The position numbers and the translations under genes are program-made. From Ariolimax columbianus (Eukaryota > Mollusca > Gastropoda > Stylommatophora > Arionidae), in contig JAVGWX010000002.1 of the NCBI GenBank assembly GCA_036924085.1, forward strand, positions 52,017,105 through 52,081,104: 64,000 nucleotides of DNA, written 5' to 3'. The notes under the pieces are model-generated. The model was not told where the DNA came from. It did no database searches and worked only from the letters and a program-made list of their open reading frames with translations. This document shows, in pieces, positions 23,646-34,490 of this stretch. Position 1 is the stretch's first letter, and the number at the start of each line of letters is the position of its first letter.

Positions 23646-24104
23646 GTCTACCGTGTCTTTGACTTTACCCTTACTTGATAGGATATAATAGGACCACTCC
23701 ACCTCCATATTGATAGCAAAAGGTCAATAACGAGGATTGAGCATTAGACTAGAAAACTCATCATATAAAACATGCCACAGGCGATAGGGGCCATTTACAT
23801 CGGTGGCCTCATGCTTCGCAACTTGCGAAACTGAAAAGAGGAAATCTGATATTTATGGTAGAGCTGATGGATCCCTTATTCGTATTGCAGAAAAATGGAA
23901 CATGCCTCACAGAACTGCCTTCATTGCTACTAGGCGCCCTCAAACTGAGTGTGTCAAAAAGTATCAGAATCTATTTTTTTCCAAGGAAACAAATGAGGAA
24001 TAGGTGTTGCCCTTCGACAGGGAGGTATAGGGGACCGTCATGCGCATGTGTTAATTATGTCCCACCCGCCAGATTGCGCCAGTCGCTGGCAGTCAGCCTT
24101 TCAG

Positions 24105-24545
24105 TGTTGAATGTAGTGAGTACCAGTTGGGTTTTCATTCATCACGAAATGACGGAAAGAAGTGAGCAGCGGTGTTGCATACACTTTTGGCAAAATGCCA
24201 GGCGATACTAAAGTGCAAACCACTCGGAAGATTCAACAGGCTTTCGGTGCCGATGTCACAGTGGAGACATTCATGGTGACGACCCAGCTGTACTCCCATT
24301 TCCAAAGAGGCATTCCTGAAATACTTTCAACATTGGCGGGACCGCTGGGAAAGCAATGTGGAGTCTCAAGGACAGCTGGGAAAGCAGTGTGGAGTCTCAA
24401 GGACCGCTGGGAAAGCAGTGTGGAGTCTCAAGGACCGCTGGGAAACCTGTGTGGGGTCTCAAGGACCGCTGGGAAAGCAGTGTGGAGTCTCAAAGACCGC
24501 TGGGAAAGCTATGTGGAGTACTCTGAAAGGGGATTATGGTTTAAA
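24105..24545 (+). mobile_element. mariner-type transposase remnant (HTH + C-terminus), internally deleted
   Basis: From 24148 the + strand reads MTERSEQRCCIHFWQNAR, then after a frame change GDTKVQTTRKIQQAFGADVT, the first HTH domain found in SETMAR/mariner transposases. About 24320 reads YFQHWRDRWESNVESQG, resembling the mariner C-terminal W-x-(R/K)C-V-x-SQG-x-YFEGD block, whose GDYG end appears at 24525. The catalytic core is missing, and a tandem repeat has expanded within the C-terminal part. Confidence 0.7.
24335..24520. repeat. 31-bp minisatellite within transposase sequence
   Basis: About six copies of GACCGCTGGGAAAGCAGTGT then GGAGTCTCAAG. The unit encodes DRWESSVESQ in one frame, which is the mariner C-terminal motif. 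At 31 bp the frame changes with every copy, so the array is not translated as a repeat protein. Confidence 0.88.
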
Positions 24546-24649
24546 AACTCCACGTATGTGATTCTATTTTTCCTGCCCAAAGATAGGATACTTCTTGAAC
24601 ACACCAAGTATGTGCTCAGTCAATTTCATTGCTTAAAGTGCCGACGACA

Positions 24650-24850
24650 GAGCATGAATTCCGTGGCTTCCCCCGGTGGCTCTGGAAGTTGCAGCTGACT
24701 TTGTAAAGTACCCATTTGCAGCTGGGTCGATTGGTATAAACGGTCATACCATGACAAAATCCACGACATGCCCGGTCTGTCAGCTGAGCACAACGTGATT
24801 TGAACGTGGCACTTTGGGGTTGGAGCCCACGCTCAAAGCCATTAGGCCAC
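24650..24850 (-). repeat. tRNA-derived SINE (family F)
   Basis: Minus strand head CATGTGGCCTAATGGCTTTG (box A) with GTTCAAATCACG (box B), then a body including GTACCCATTTGCAGCTGGGT on +. Similar body pieces occur at 35020-35075, 35350-35510 and 63815-63990. Confidence 0.65.
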
Positions 24851-25009
24851 ATGCTGTCTTATCCCAGAACTAACCGGACACGTAAACATGGCATCTGTCG
24901 GTCCAACCTTTTCAGCTGTCGTTGGACACCTAATTCCGTTAGACTTGAAGGAAAAAACCAGCGCCCCTACCTTGTTTTTATTTATTTTTTATTTCACGTG
25001 TTTGCCTCA

Positions 25010-25225
25010 CTAGTTTCAACTGGCGGATGCGCGCATATTACACCACAAACCGTACTCAATCGGGCAATATTAAGACCCATAAACCAGTGCTTGGATGTAC
25101 GTGAACGTCTGTATGTACCTATGCGAGGTTTGTGCGCTCTCAGAAGCCAGCCCAACTCTGTTACCGCACCAGGACAGACAGAAGGCGAAGCCCACGTTAC
25201 GGTGGCAGGGCATTCGTCATGGGGA
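25010..25225 (-). repeat. SINE family G, copy without tRNA head
   Basis: Shares AACTGGCGGATGC, CAATATTAAGACCCATAAAC, CAGTGCTTGGATGTACGTG and GTTTGTGCGCTCTCAGAAGC with 35110-35340. The rest toward 25225 (GGTGGCAGGGCATTC) diverges. Confidence 0.75.
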
Positions 25226-25390
25226 CCAAGAAAAACGAAAACAGCAAAAACTATGTAACGAGACTACATAATAGCCGTAAAATTAACTAGGTAGAAATAA
25301 ATCGAAGCTGTGGTGGAACTGAAGGTCAATAGTTTATAAAAACACACAAATACACACACACGCACATATATATATTCTTATTTGACATTT

Positions 25391-25705
25391 ACTTCTACAG
25401 GGGCGGATGGCCCAGTACATTGCATAGCTCTATTATGTGCTGGATGTAGCCGGGAGGAGGATTTCCTGCTTAGCGGGCTAGGCTCGAGCAGCTTATTACT
25501 CCGCTGCGTTTGTACAAGTACCGCCGAGGGTGGTTAACCGATGTGCTCGTCCATCTTAATAGACTCAAACACTAGAGCACAGTAGACCCGCAGCCTGTTA
25601 TGCGTCGTCTATGCTGCTACTAACAAACCACATAACCAAGCCCAGTGTTGTCATGTCACACAATTGCCTCTTACGACATGCTCTCTGTGGGACAGTGGGA
25701 CTATT
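25391..25705 (+). repeat. Dispersed repeat family D, copy 2
   Basis: Same block order as 43184-43560, cut at its 3' end by an (AT)n microsatellite starting at about 25711. Confidence 0.88.
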
Positions 25706-25710
25706 CTATT

Positions 25711-25712
25711 CA

Positions 25713-25784
<72 letters not shown>
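25711..25784. repeat. (AT)n microsatellite, about 37 units
   Basis: Uninterrupted alternating A/T. It can form a cruciform and is probably length-variable. Confidence 0.97.
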
Positions 25785-25786
<2 letters not shown>

Positions 25787-26089
25787 CAGAGTTACTATAC
25801 CTGGGCACAACAAAGTCAACGTTTGTTTTCGTTGGTTGTTAACCCTGTATCTAACAAAGGCTTTGTGGCAGTAACGTGGGTTGCTTTTGTTTCTTTCCCT
25901 CTACAGTAGCTGAGTCATTATTGACTTTTGACCTTCAGTACAACTGAAGCTTCGATTAAGACTTGTTTTTCTGCACCGACTATCTTGACGTTAGTCATGT
26001 ATAGCATGAAGGTCGTGGTAATAAATCCCGCGACCTTGGCTCAGATGACTTCTGCAGGGCGTGGCGTTGAAATGTCGACTAAATTGTAG

Positions 26090-26345
26090 TGCGAATTGTA
26101 CCAACAATAGATAAACTAACAACACTCATCTACTGGTCAACGTGTCCTCCAACCAGAGTAAAGGGTTGCCTCTACATTATGAAGCCTATGGCAAGCCACT
26201 TTGCATGCTTTTACAGAGGTAGTTCCTGTAACAATTTGTTTTACGCAATGAGATTGCTAGCTCCACACACAGCTCTCTTTAACTATATTTTACGACGTGC
26301 GTGTAGGTCCAATTCTTTCCTCACCAGTGAGGGACCCAGTGGTCC
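26090..26345 (+). repeat. Dispersed repeat resembling 58550-58870 (family E-like)
   Basis: GTAACAATTTGTTTTACGCA, TTGCTAGCTCCACACAC and TCCAATTCTTTCCTC parallel the same order at 58745-58870. Tentative. Confidence 0.45.
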
Positions 26346-26429
26346 ACTCGGGAATTATGTTAGGTTAGAGTTTTACACATTTACTCTAGTTAGAGTTTGA
26401 CACATTTACTCAAAATTCCCAAACAACTG

Positions 26430-26600
26430 AGCAGCACATGGGTATATCGCTCGCTTCTCGGTGCAGAAGACGGTGAAGTTCAAACCCCGTTATAGACACG
26501 CCCCAGTCAAGCCAGCTAGCTTTAAATGGTTACCTCTCGTGTTATAAGGTAAGGCAACTGGTCACTCCGCCTAATAACAAACTGAGATGAGGGTACAATG
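26430..26600 (+). repeat. tRNA-derived SINE, + orientation
   Basis: TGGGTATATCGCTCGCTTCT (box A region) and GAAGTTCAAACCCCG (box B), followed by a unique-looking body. No terminal A tract is obvious. Not a functional tRNA: the arms do not pair. Confidence 0.5.
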
Positions 26601-27149
26601 AAGCCTCTAACACTTCATACCTGACATCTTTTATCTTACCTGAAATTAATGATAAAAAATGAAGGAATGAGAGGTCGATACTAGGAACAATTATCTACGA
26701 TACATGAAGGGCTGGAAATGAAGCAACTATTTATAACAAAACTTGATCTCCCACAACAGTATCTGCAATACAACTTTTTTTTTACTTTGTACCACTGATG
26801 ATTATACCTTTTAGCCGAACCTGACAGGCTGCCTGTCGATTCTAACTGGGTACCACACCGGCAGCATTGCACAATCGCTCGAATGCGTGACCTGGCATCT
26901 GTTGTTGTTTTTTGTATCGTGCGTCATCATAATCATTTGTCTGTCATTCCAGATGGCGGAGTCTAGGTTCAACACTGAAATACTTACTTGGAATCCTGAT
27001 GTTCAAACAGGCAGATGTAAGTCTGCTACCAGTTTGCCGCTTCTTTTTTGCTATTTTACTTCATGCGGCTTGCTGTGCCCCAAGTCGAGCGATTGACGGG
27101 TGTGGTAGAAATTTAATAATGTTTCGAATTTTGTGTCGAATTCTTTTCA

Positions 27150-27360
27150 CTTTTGAAATGACAAGGGTTCTTTTACGTGCACATCGTGTACACGGGACTT
27201 CCGAGTTTATCGTTCGTGTCAGATAGGACTAGGCTCTTGATCTCGCCTCAAAGGATACCGGGGATTACTTAAAACTTGTGGGTTTCGAACATCCATCTTG
27301 TCGTGCTTTCGTTTTTCTCTTGTGAGACGATCGCCTAACTTCCCTGCTATAGAAGCCGCC
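27150..27360 (-). repeat. tRNA-derived SINE family C, copy with head
   Basis: The + strand has ACGGGACTTCCGAGTTTATC, TAGGACTAG and GGGTTTCGAACATCC (box B complement). Compare 45215-45410. The tRNA-like head lies at the right end on the minus strand. Confidence 0.7.
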
Positions 27361-27829
27361 TAGGCCCAACACTGCATTTCGTTTTTTTTTTAAACTGTTT
27401 AATTTACAGAAAATAAGTACCCGCGTTGATAGTTCACAACGACGAGAGCGACACACACACCATCACGTTCTACAACAACTTCTTTGTGGTGAATGTGTGC
27501 TGTACTTACGGCGATGGTGCGTCACTTTACAGAGTCCTGTTGGTTATACTTTTTTATGAGTTAAGTTTCTGTTACTTGTCTCCGGGTCGATGCAGACATG
27601 CAGGGTAACATTTGCGTTAGTCGTTCAATCCTAACAGATTTCGTGCGGTCATATCGACATACGTACGCGGAAGGTAGTACCTACTTTGTCATTGCTCTTC
27701 TACTTTGAGGTGGTATAGAGACTTGCCATCTTTAATATGGCCTGGTTCCAGTTCTCAATCTCTTGGGGGAGTCTCTCCAACGTACTTTGGGATGACCAGG
27801 GGTCTGGATCCCCCCTCCCCTTCCTTAGG

Positions 27830-28075
27830 AGCACACCTAAATCTACATACACTCTCCATCCAAACACACCTCCTATCCAAACAACCTCCACCACATACGT
27901 GCACCGCTCCATCTAAACACCACCCTCCATCCAAATACACTTCATATTCAAACAACCTCCATACAAACACCCTCCCCAAATCCAAACACATCCCAATCCA
28001 AACACGCCCCCCCCCCTCTCACTGCGACACCCCATCCCCACCCCCATGCAAACACCCCGCCCTCAATCCAGGTCA
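27830..28075. repeat. Degenerate CA/CCATCCAAACAC-rich tract
   Basis: Irregular repeats of TCCAAACACACCTCC-like words, strongly G-poor on +. The open frames across it are compositional. Confidence 0.7.
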
Positions 28076-28231
28076 TTGCTGTACCTCTTCTTGGAGAAAT
28101 CCAATACTTGAGAACTGCCATTATAAGCCAGAGAAATAAACTGCTATATATGTGTATGCGGTCTTTGTTACTGTGTATGTTATGTTGGATGCGTCAGTTA
28201 TCTATACATTTTACTGTAACCTTTGTTGTGG

Positions 28232-28483
28232 ATCATTTTTTTTTATCGTTCGCCTTATTTCTCATATCCCCAAGGCGGTGTGCGTTGCACTGTGGTTTTT
28301 ATTTTGCGCAAATCGGCTCAAGCATCCGACTTCAGCATGCATTTTATTTAAGCGTCTGCTTCCTCCTGCATTTTTCTAAGGGTTTGCTTCCCCGGGGTAA
28401 CGGCCGGTGCTGTGATGGGGATCGAACCCAGCACCTTCCAGTTGTGAGCCGTGCCACTTAACCACTAGGCCACGCCGTCCCCC
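28232..28483 (-). repeat. tRNA-derived SINE family A, copy 2, with target-site duplication
   Basis: Box A (TGGCCTAGTGGTTAAG) and box B (GGTTCGATCCCC) on the minus strand, core GCATGCTGAAGTCGGATG, and a T run (28236-28244) as the reversed tail. Flanked by TGTTGTGG at 28224-28231 and 28484-28491, a target-site duplication typical of LINE-driven insertion. Confidence 0.95.
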
Positions 28484-28714
28484 TGTTGTGGTTATGAACT
28501 GCTGAACTAGTTTACATATTCATTTTGACGTCTCACACACAGAACCCTCCCTATAGCACTCGCGCAACAGTCTCCAAATCTGAGAGATCACGTAAAGGCG
28601 GCCACAAAATCCTCACCTTTGTAACAAATGTCACAGCCACTTTTTTTGTAGTTTGACAAGTTCAGGCCCGTTTACTGCTACACGATACAAGCAGACTGTT
28701 TTCCGTTTATGTAA

Positions 28715-29240
28715 ACAAGAGTTGACTTGACTTGGTCGCTTCTTTTCTTTCATGGTGTAGTTGATTTGAGTTGTTTCCTTTCATTCTATCATGGTATACT
28801 TGACTTGGCTTGGTTGCTTCTATTCTATGTCATGGTGTAGTTGACTTGACTTGGTCGCTTCTATTCTATCATGGTGTACTTGACTCGGTTGCTTCTATTC
28901 TATCATGGTGTAGTTGACTTGACTTGGTTGCTTCTATTCTATCATGGTGTACTTGACTTGGTCGATTCTATTCTATCATGGTGTAGTTGACTTGACTTGG
29001 TTGCTTCTTTTCTATCATGGTGTACTTGACTTGGTTGTTTCTATTCTATCATGGTGTAGTTGACTTGGTCGCTTCTATTCTATCATGGTGTACTTGACTT
29101 GGTCGCTTCTATTCTATCATGGTGTAGTTGACTTGATTTGGTTGCTTCTATTCTATCATGGTGTACTTGACTTGGTCGCTTCTATTCTGTCATAGTGTAG
29201 TTGACTTTACCTTACTTGGTTGTTTCTATTCTATACACAT
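28715..29240. repeat. 34/39-bp minisatellite, about 14 copies
   Basis: Unit TTGACTTGGTCGCTTCTATT then CTATCATGGTGTA. Two unit sizes differ by an extra GACTT. Variants alternate GTAG/GTAC and GTCGC/GTTGC. Confidence 0.92.
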
Positions 29241-29780
29241 ATTCCCGTTTTCAGGTTTGACCTACACCCGGACACTCCCTTTTTAACCTTTTTAGAGTTC
29301 CCCATATAGTGTTTGATATACTATCCCTTCTGGTAAGTTCTTTTCTAACCCTAATCCATTTTGCACCACACCTTTGACGTCACTTTCCGGTGCCGTTTCT
29401 TCTCTCGTGGTTCTGTTCCGAAAGCTTTTCATTTATTTCAGTCGTACTCTTTCTGGTTCTTAGCCAAAAAGATGATGTCCCTGATCCCAGGACTGGTTTT
29501 TCTTTTCAACTTCGCACGCAACGCACCGCTTCGCATCTTCAAATGTCCTGGGACTCAATGCCTGCAGTTGCGTAAACCGTTTCCTTTCTGCGTCATAATG
29601 AGATAAATAGAGGCTAGGGATTTGGGAACGATCTCACGCTCTTCCCTCCGAGATCATGATTCAATTTTTAAAAAGTAGTCTTTTTTTGTAAAAGAACTTG
29701 CTAGCAGATACAGACCACTCCTGAATGTCAGTTTGCTAATACCAGACTATTTTTCCTAGTCGTACTGTTTGGATCTATAC
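29240..29780. other. Intron 1 stretch without recognised features
   Basis: Two overlapping chance ORFs of 61-81 codons at 29361-29606 have no family I recognise. No repeat identified. Confidence 0.4.
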
Positions 29781-29837
29781 ATTATAATAATAATAGCTGT
29801 CCATCGTTGTCGATGAGGACCGCCGACATCATCCTTG

Positions 29838-31172
29838 TCACAGATTTCCCTGTTGGGTGTGGGTGGGCATGTGGCTGAACAGGCCAATGCGAGCACGAAA
29901 ACATCTGCTACATATCGGGCACACGAGGTTTGTAGAAGGGGATGGTGTTCCCGCTGCTCTGGATTTCCGCGTCTCGCGTCTGTTCTGGGCTTTCACAACA
30001 CGGTCATCTTCACCGGCAGCTACACCCGATTTGACTGCGCTTCTCCAGTCAGATCTGTTTTGCGCAAGACATTCCCAGGTGTCGATGTCTATCTGGCAAC
30101 TTTTTAGTGAGTCCTTCAGACCGTCTTTAAAACGTTTCTTTGGGCGCCCTCTCTCGCGCCACCCCTCTCTCAGCTCGCCGTAGAGAAGCTTCTTTGGGAG
30201 CCGCTCGTCTGACATACGGACGAGGTGTCCGGTCCATCCTAGTCGTGCTTTTTCTAGCAGTGCATGAATGCTGGGCATGTTAGCCCTCGAGAGAACCTCG
30301 ATGTCAGTGACACGATCTTGCCATCGGATGTAGAATATTCGCCTCAGGCAACCTGTGTGGAAGTGGTTTAACCTCCTTGCATGTCCAGAGTATACAGTCC
30401 AGCTTTCGCAAGCGTATAGTAGGGTTGAAATGATGGTTGCACGGTAGACTTTGAGTTTGGTCTTGACGCTGATGCCACGACGTACCCAGACCATCGAGCG
30501 CATTCTACCAAAGGCTGTGCTGGCCTTTGCTATTCTGCTTGCCACCTCATCGTCTAGGCTTACAGATCTCGACAGCGTGCTGCCCAGATATGTGAATTTG
30601 TCTACGGCTTTCAACGTCTGCCCGCTGATTGTAGTCTCTGGTTTTGTGTACGGCATGCCTGGTGCTGGTTGGTACATGACCTCTGTTTTTTTGGCATTTA
30701 TGGTCAGGCCAAAATTTTCGCATGCGGCAGAGAACTGGTCCATTCCAACCTGCATGTTCAGTTCTAAGTTGCTCATTAGAGCGCAGTCGTCAGCAAATAC
30801 AAGTTCCCTGATTATGTCGCCAGCCACTTTGGTTTTGGCCTTCATTCTTCTGGAATTGAGTAACTTGCCATCTGTGCGGTACTTTATGGGTATTCCAAGC
30901 TCCAATGATCTGAAGGCGTCTGTCATCGTGGCCGCGAACATCATACTGAACAAAGTCGGGGCGAGTACACATCCTTGTTTTACTCCGTTTGATACTAGAA
31001 ACGTTTTAGAGATTTCACCGCTGTCCAGTGCACGAGCACACATGCCTTCGTGTAGCTGTTTTACCATTGTTATGAACTTGTTGGGGCAGCCAAACTTAGA
31101 CATTATCATCCACAGCCCTCCTCTGTTAACTGTATCAAATGCCTTTGTCAAATCAATAAATGTGGTGTACAA
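29838..31172 (-). pseudogene. LINE ORF: catalytic RT + thumb + C2H2 finger
   Basis: 444 codons: FIDLTKAFDTVNR, SNGVKQGCVLAPTLFSMMF, the catalytic box LVFADDCALMSN, DKFTYLGSTLSR, LLYACESWTVYSGHARRLNH, then a C-terminal zinc finger with C-x2-C-x12-H-x3-H spacing (CPICSRCF ... HMPTH). It is continuous with the preceding segment except for one TGA. Confidence 0.92.
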
Positions 31173-31187
31173 GGCCTGATTTTGTTC

Positions 31188-32207
31188 TCAACACTTCTCT
31201 TGTACTTGGCGAGCGGCAAAAATCATGTCCACTGTTCCTCTTCCGGCTCTGAATCCACATTGACTTTCTGGGAGGTGGTGGCTATGTTCAAGGTGTTTGT
31301 TGAGCCTGTTTAGCAGTAAGCGCGCTAGGATCTTGCCTGCTACGGAGAGTAGCGATATTCCACGATGATTGTCGCATTCCTGACGGTTGCCTTTTCTTTT
31401 GTACAGGTGAACGATTGAGGCGTCCTTTAGCTCCTGCGGAATTTTACCTTCAGCCCACATGAGACAGAAGAGTTCAGTGATCCTTCTGGAGAGGGATGGG
31501 CCAGCTGTCTTATATACCTCTGCTGGTATTGCATCAGCTCCTGGAGCTTTTCCTATAGATAGTGAACTGATTGCCCTGTTGACTTCCTCCTCAGTAATGA
31601 CTTCATCCAACGCCAGGTTCAGTTCCACCTGCGGCATTCGCCGGATGGCCTCATCATTTATGGACAATGGGTGGTTTAGTATTTTGCAGAAGTGGTCTGC
31701 CCATCTGTCTAGAATCTGAACCTTATCTGTTAGCAGTACCCCATCCGCACTGCGAACTGGAGTATTACTAGAGGGCTGCGGACCATGACGCTCGGCGAAC
31801 ATCTCAATTTCGTCAGGTCTTTTGCTGAGCCAGGAGTCTTGCATATCTCTAAGCCTGGTCTTGACAGCTTTGCGAGCAGTATTGAAGGCAGCTTTTGCTG
31901 CCGGAGATGGTGTGTCCCTCTGGTATTCCCTGTGCGCTTCATGTTTTGCATCGAGAAGGCCCTGTATTTCTAGATCGTTCTCATCAAACCAGTCCTTATG
32001 CTTGCGCGTGAGTGGGCCAATGTGTCTAACAGCTGTATCGTAGAGTGTGTTTCTCAATGATGCCCAGTTCTTTTCGATGTCGTTCTTTTCAAAACCAAGC
32101 TCAGACAGTCGACCCTCAAGCTTTTCCTGGAAGCCTCCTCTCGTGGGTTCGTATTTCAGCTGAGAGACATTTAGCCTCCTCGATGGTTTCTTTCCCTGGG
32201 GGCGCAT
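31188..32207 (-). pseudogene. LINE ORF: linker + N-terminal RT
   Basis: 339 codons containing LSIGKAPGADAIPAEVYKTA, NHRGISLLSVAGKILARLLL and ESQCGFRAGRGTVDMIFAAR, the first RT blocks. It ends at QVQEKC followed by TGA. The 60.8 kb copy has an arginine at that place. Confidence 0.9.
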
Positions 32208-32420
32208 TTTGGGCTGGATCTTGAAGTTTAGCTTGGCAATGACAAGTCAATGGTCGGTCCAACATTCTGCACCACACATGCTCTTCGTTACCATAGCATC
32301 CGCTCGATCCTTACGTCTGATGATAATGTAGTCAATGAGGTGCCAGTGGCGGGACCTTGGGTGCATCCATGTGGTTCTATTTCGGACAGGTAGTCGGAAA
32401 GCTGTGTTTGTAATGAGTAG

Positions 32421-33467
32421 TTAATTTGCGGCACATGTCCTCAGAAGGAGCAGTCCGTTACTATTGCATTTTCCGATACCTTGTCTGCCAATGGCCCCCT
32501 CCCAGGCTGTATGGTCTGTGCCAACCCTAGCGTTAAAATCACCGAGGATGACCAGTTTGTCAGATTTGGTGACTGCAGCGATGAGCGCCTCATAAAACTT
32601 ATCTTTTGTTTCCTGAGGATTTGTCATTGTGGGTGCGTATGCACTGATGAGTGTTGCATGGCGCCCTCCTATTAGGGGGAGACGCAGTGTAATCAGGCGG
32701 TCATTAATTCCCCTGGGCATGCTTGTGAGCTTGTCGACCTTGTTGGTCTTGATGGCAAAGCCAACTCCTACTTCACGGCGTTCTTCTTTGCTGCGGCCGC
32801 TCCAGAAGAAAGTATAACCAGCGCCTTCTTCTGTGATCTGCCCTTCCTCTGCCAGTCGTGTCTCGCTCAGGGCAGCTATGCAGATGTTGTATCTAGCCAG
32901 TTCCCTGGCGATCAGTGCTGTCCGTCGTTCGGGTCTGTTTGCTTTGGTGTTGTCCAGTAGCGTGCGGACATTCCATGTTGCAAGCGTTATGGGTAGTTTT
33001 CGTGATCGTTTTCTGCCTGTTCCGCCTCTGCAGTTTGGGGGCCCTGCCAGTTGCGAGCTGCTAGCCAGGGTGTGATCTGTAGGGTGATGTCGTGAGTTGC
33101 TCAATGTGTTTATAGTGAGGGAGATGTGCGCAGGATCTTCCTCACTCTCTCGTCCGGACTCAACATGTTCTAGAGGCAAGACATTGTCAAGACTTCTAGT
33201 GAAGGGTTCGGATGCAGACAGTATGGTGTCAGCGTGTGCCTCATTTTCTCGGTAGCCCTTCCCTTCTCTTTTATCGCTGGAGTGGAGCTTTGAGGTATCA
33301 GTTTCTGAGTGCATTTGTTTGTGTATTCTTCTTCCACCTCTCGTTCCTCTGGTCTTCCGCCTTGATTGTATACTTGTGAGTTCCGATGCCTCCTCGGTTA
33401 AGTGTATTTTCAGCACATGCAACAGATACATTATATCAGCTTTATTATTCAACATTGATAAACACAT
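32421..33467 (-). pseudogene. LINE ORF: N-terminal extension + AP endonuclease
   Basis: 348 codons. Residues 1 to about 165 are a polar, basic extension without recognised domain. Then [14 protein letters not shown] (catalytic Asn region), [14 protein letters not shown] (Glu), [28 protein letters not shown] and [14 protein letters not shown] (Asp/Asn) follow in the APE order. It ends at a stop after LRTCAAN, where the domain should continue into LLITNTAF and, farther on, the terminal TDH. Confidence 0.9.
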
Positions 33468-33623
33468 ATTGATTTTGTATATATAATTAAGTCAAAATCA
33501 ATTAAAAGCACATATTGATGCTGTATAGACGACGACTTTTTACTAAGTTCCGGGATTGATTTTGTTGTTGTTGGTGAATGAATAGATTACCGGCTAGTTG
33601 CTTTTTTTAATTGTCTCAAACAG

Positions 33624-33808
33624 AGTAGTGCCACTTGTGGTTTGTACACGTTTAATCTCTTCAGAGTACTGCCCCTTGTGGCTAATACACGTTTAATCTC
33701 TTCAGAGTACTACCTCTTGTGGCTAATACACGTTTAATCTCTTCAGAGTACTGCCCCTTGTGGCGTATACACTTTTAATCTCTTCAGAGTACTGCCCCTT
33801 GTGGCAGT
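33624..33808. repeat. 41-bp minisatellite, 4-5 copies
   Basis: Unit AGAGTACTGCCCCTTGTGGC then TAATACACGTTTAATCTCTTC. On both sides (33480-33530 and 33840-33930) lie AT-rich, partly similar segments with ATATTGATG(T/C)TGT and AAAAATCAAT. Confidence 0.9.
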
Positions 33809-33974
33809 TTTTTTTTCAGAATGATGTCAATTCAAGATAAATGACAAATAAATATTGATGTTGTTTACTGAATTAAGTAAAAAATCAATCTAAAACAAAG
33901 ATTGATGTATAGATAATAAGTAAAAATCAATAACAAGAGCAAAGAAAATAATGCGATTATTATATTTAGAAGAG

Positions 33975-34110
33975 AAGTAGCTGGTCAAGTGGTTTGAAAA
34001 TCTGTCCTCTGACCACAAGGACGTGCGTTCAAAATGAGAGACATGTGCTTTTTTTTTCTTTATCTTCTCATTCATATATCCTAAATCAGGGACTGGCAAA
34101 GCGGTCAGTA
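33975..34110 (+). repeat. tRNA-derived SINE-like fragment
   Basis: AGCTGGTCAAGTGGTTTGAA (box A-like) and ACGTGCGTTCAAAATGAG (box B-like) with tRNA-like spacing. The body is unassigned. Confidence 0.45.
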
Positions 34111-34139
34111 AACGTCAAGCCTAATGGCGTCAACAAACT

Positions 34140-34275
34140 TCCTCGACTTTACCTAGCCTACAGCCATCCTTCGTACGGTGCCCTAGCTCTGGTTCATGAT
34201 TTCCATTTCGGCTTCTATGGTTCTTTCCCAAATTGTTTTACGTCGGCCTCTATTTAGTCTTCCCTCTGGAGTCCA
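34140..34275 (-). mobile_element. LINE RT extreme C-terminal fragment
   Basis: The minus strand reads TPEGRLNRGRRKTIWERTIE, AEMEIMNQS, matching the frequent 'RRGRPKTTWRRT(V/I)E' terminus of animal LINE ORF2. Confidence 0.65.
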
Positions 34276-34284
34276 TACGGTGGA

Positions 34285-34490
34285 GGTTCTGGTGATGGTG
34301 TCAGATTATCTTGTTAGGACACGATCAATCCCATTCCAACATCGACCGATTATGAGTGTGTTCATCTTTTCTTGGCTGCTCCACGCAAAGAGCTGTTTGA
34401 TGTTGATGGTGTCAGATTATCTTGTTAGGACACGATCAATCCAATTACAACATCCGAACAACGACCAATTACGAGTGTGTTATGTCTTCT
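34285..34490. repeat. Two-copy direct repeat of about 115-125 bp
   Basis: GATGGTGTCAGATTATCTTG, TTAGGACACGATCAATCC and GAGTGTGTT occur at about 34294-34365 and again at 34409-34482 in the same order. Confidence 0.75.

Larger units (their letters stand above)
29781..33480 (-). mobile_element. Nearly complete LINE: endonuclease + RT + C2H2 finger, (TAA)n-like tail
   Basis: Minus strand, about 3.7 kb. Order: N-terminal extension; APE endonuclease; linker with TDH motif; RT; C-terminal C2H2 finger; short ATT/AAT tail at 29785-29795. Three nonsense codons divide the reading frame (TAA ending the 32421 segment, TGA after WTDH near 32250, TGA after QVQEKC near 31180). No large deletion is seen. Related, more decayed copies lie at 59.2-61.3 kb (+) and 37.4-37.9 kb (+). 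Database proteins of this kind are often misnamed 'craniofacial development protein 2-like'. The clade is not settled here. Confidence 0.92.

Noticed and set aside
26950..27016. Possible coding exon MAESRFNTEILTWNPDVQTG with acceptor-like cattccag and donor-like gtaagt
   Set aside because: The phase does not fit exon 2 of the RhoGAP gene (one leftover base instead of two) and the peptide matches no family I know. No partner exon was found. Kept only as a note.
29838..33467. Host gene such as 'craniofacial development protein 2' or a zinc-finger protein
   Set aside because: The endonuclease and RT motifs, stop codons and 3' tail show a LINE; that protein name is a common mis-annotation.
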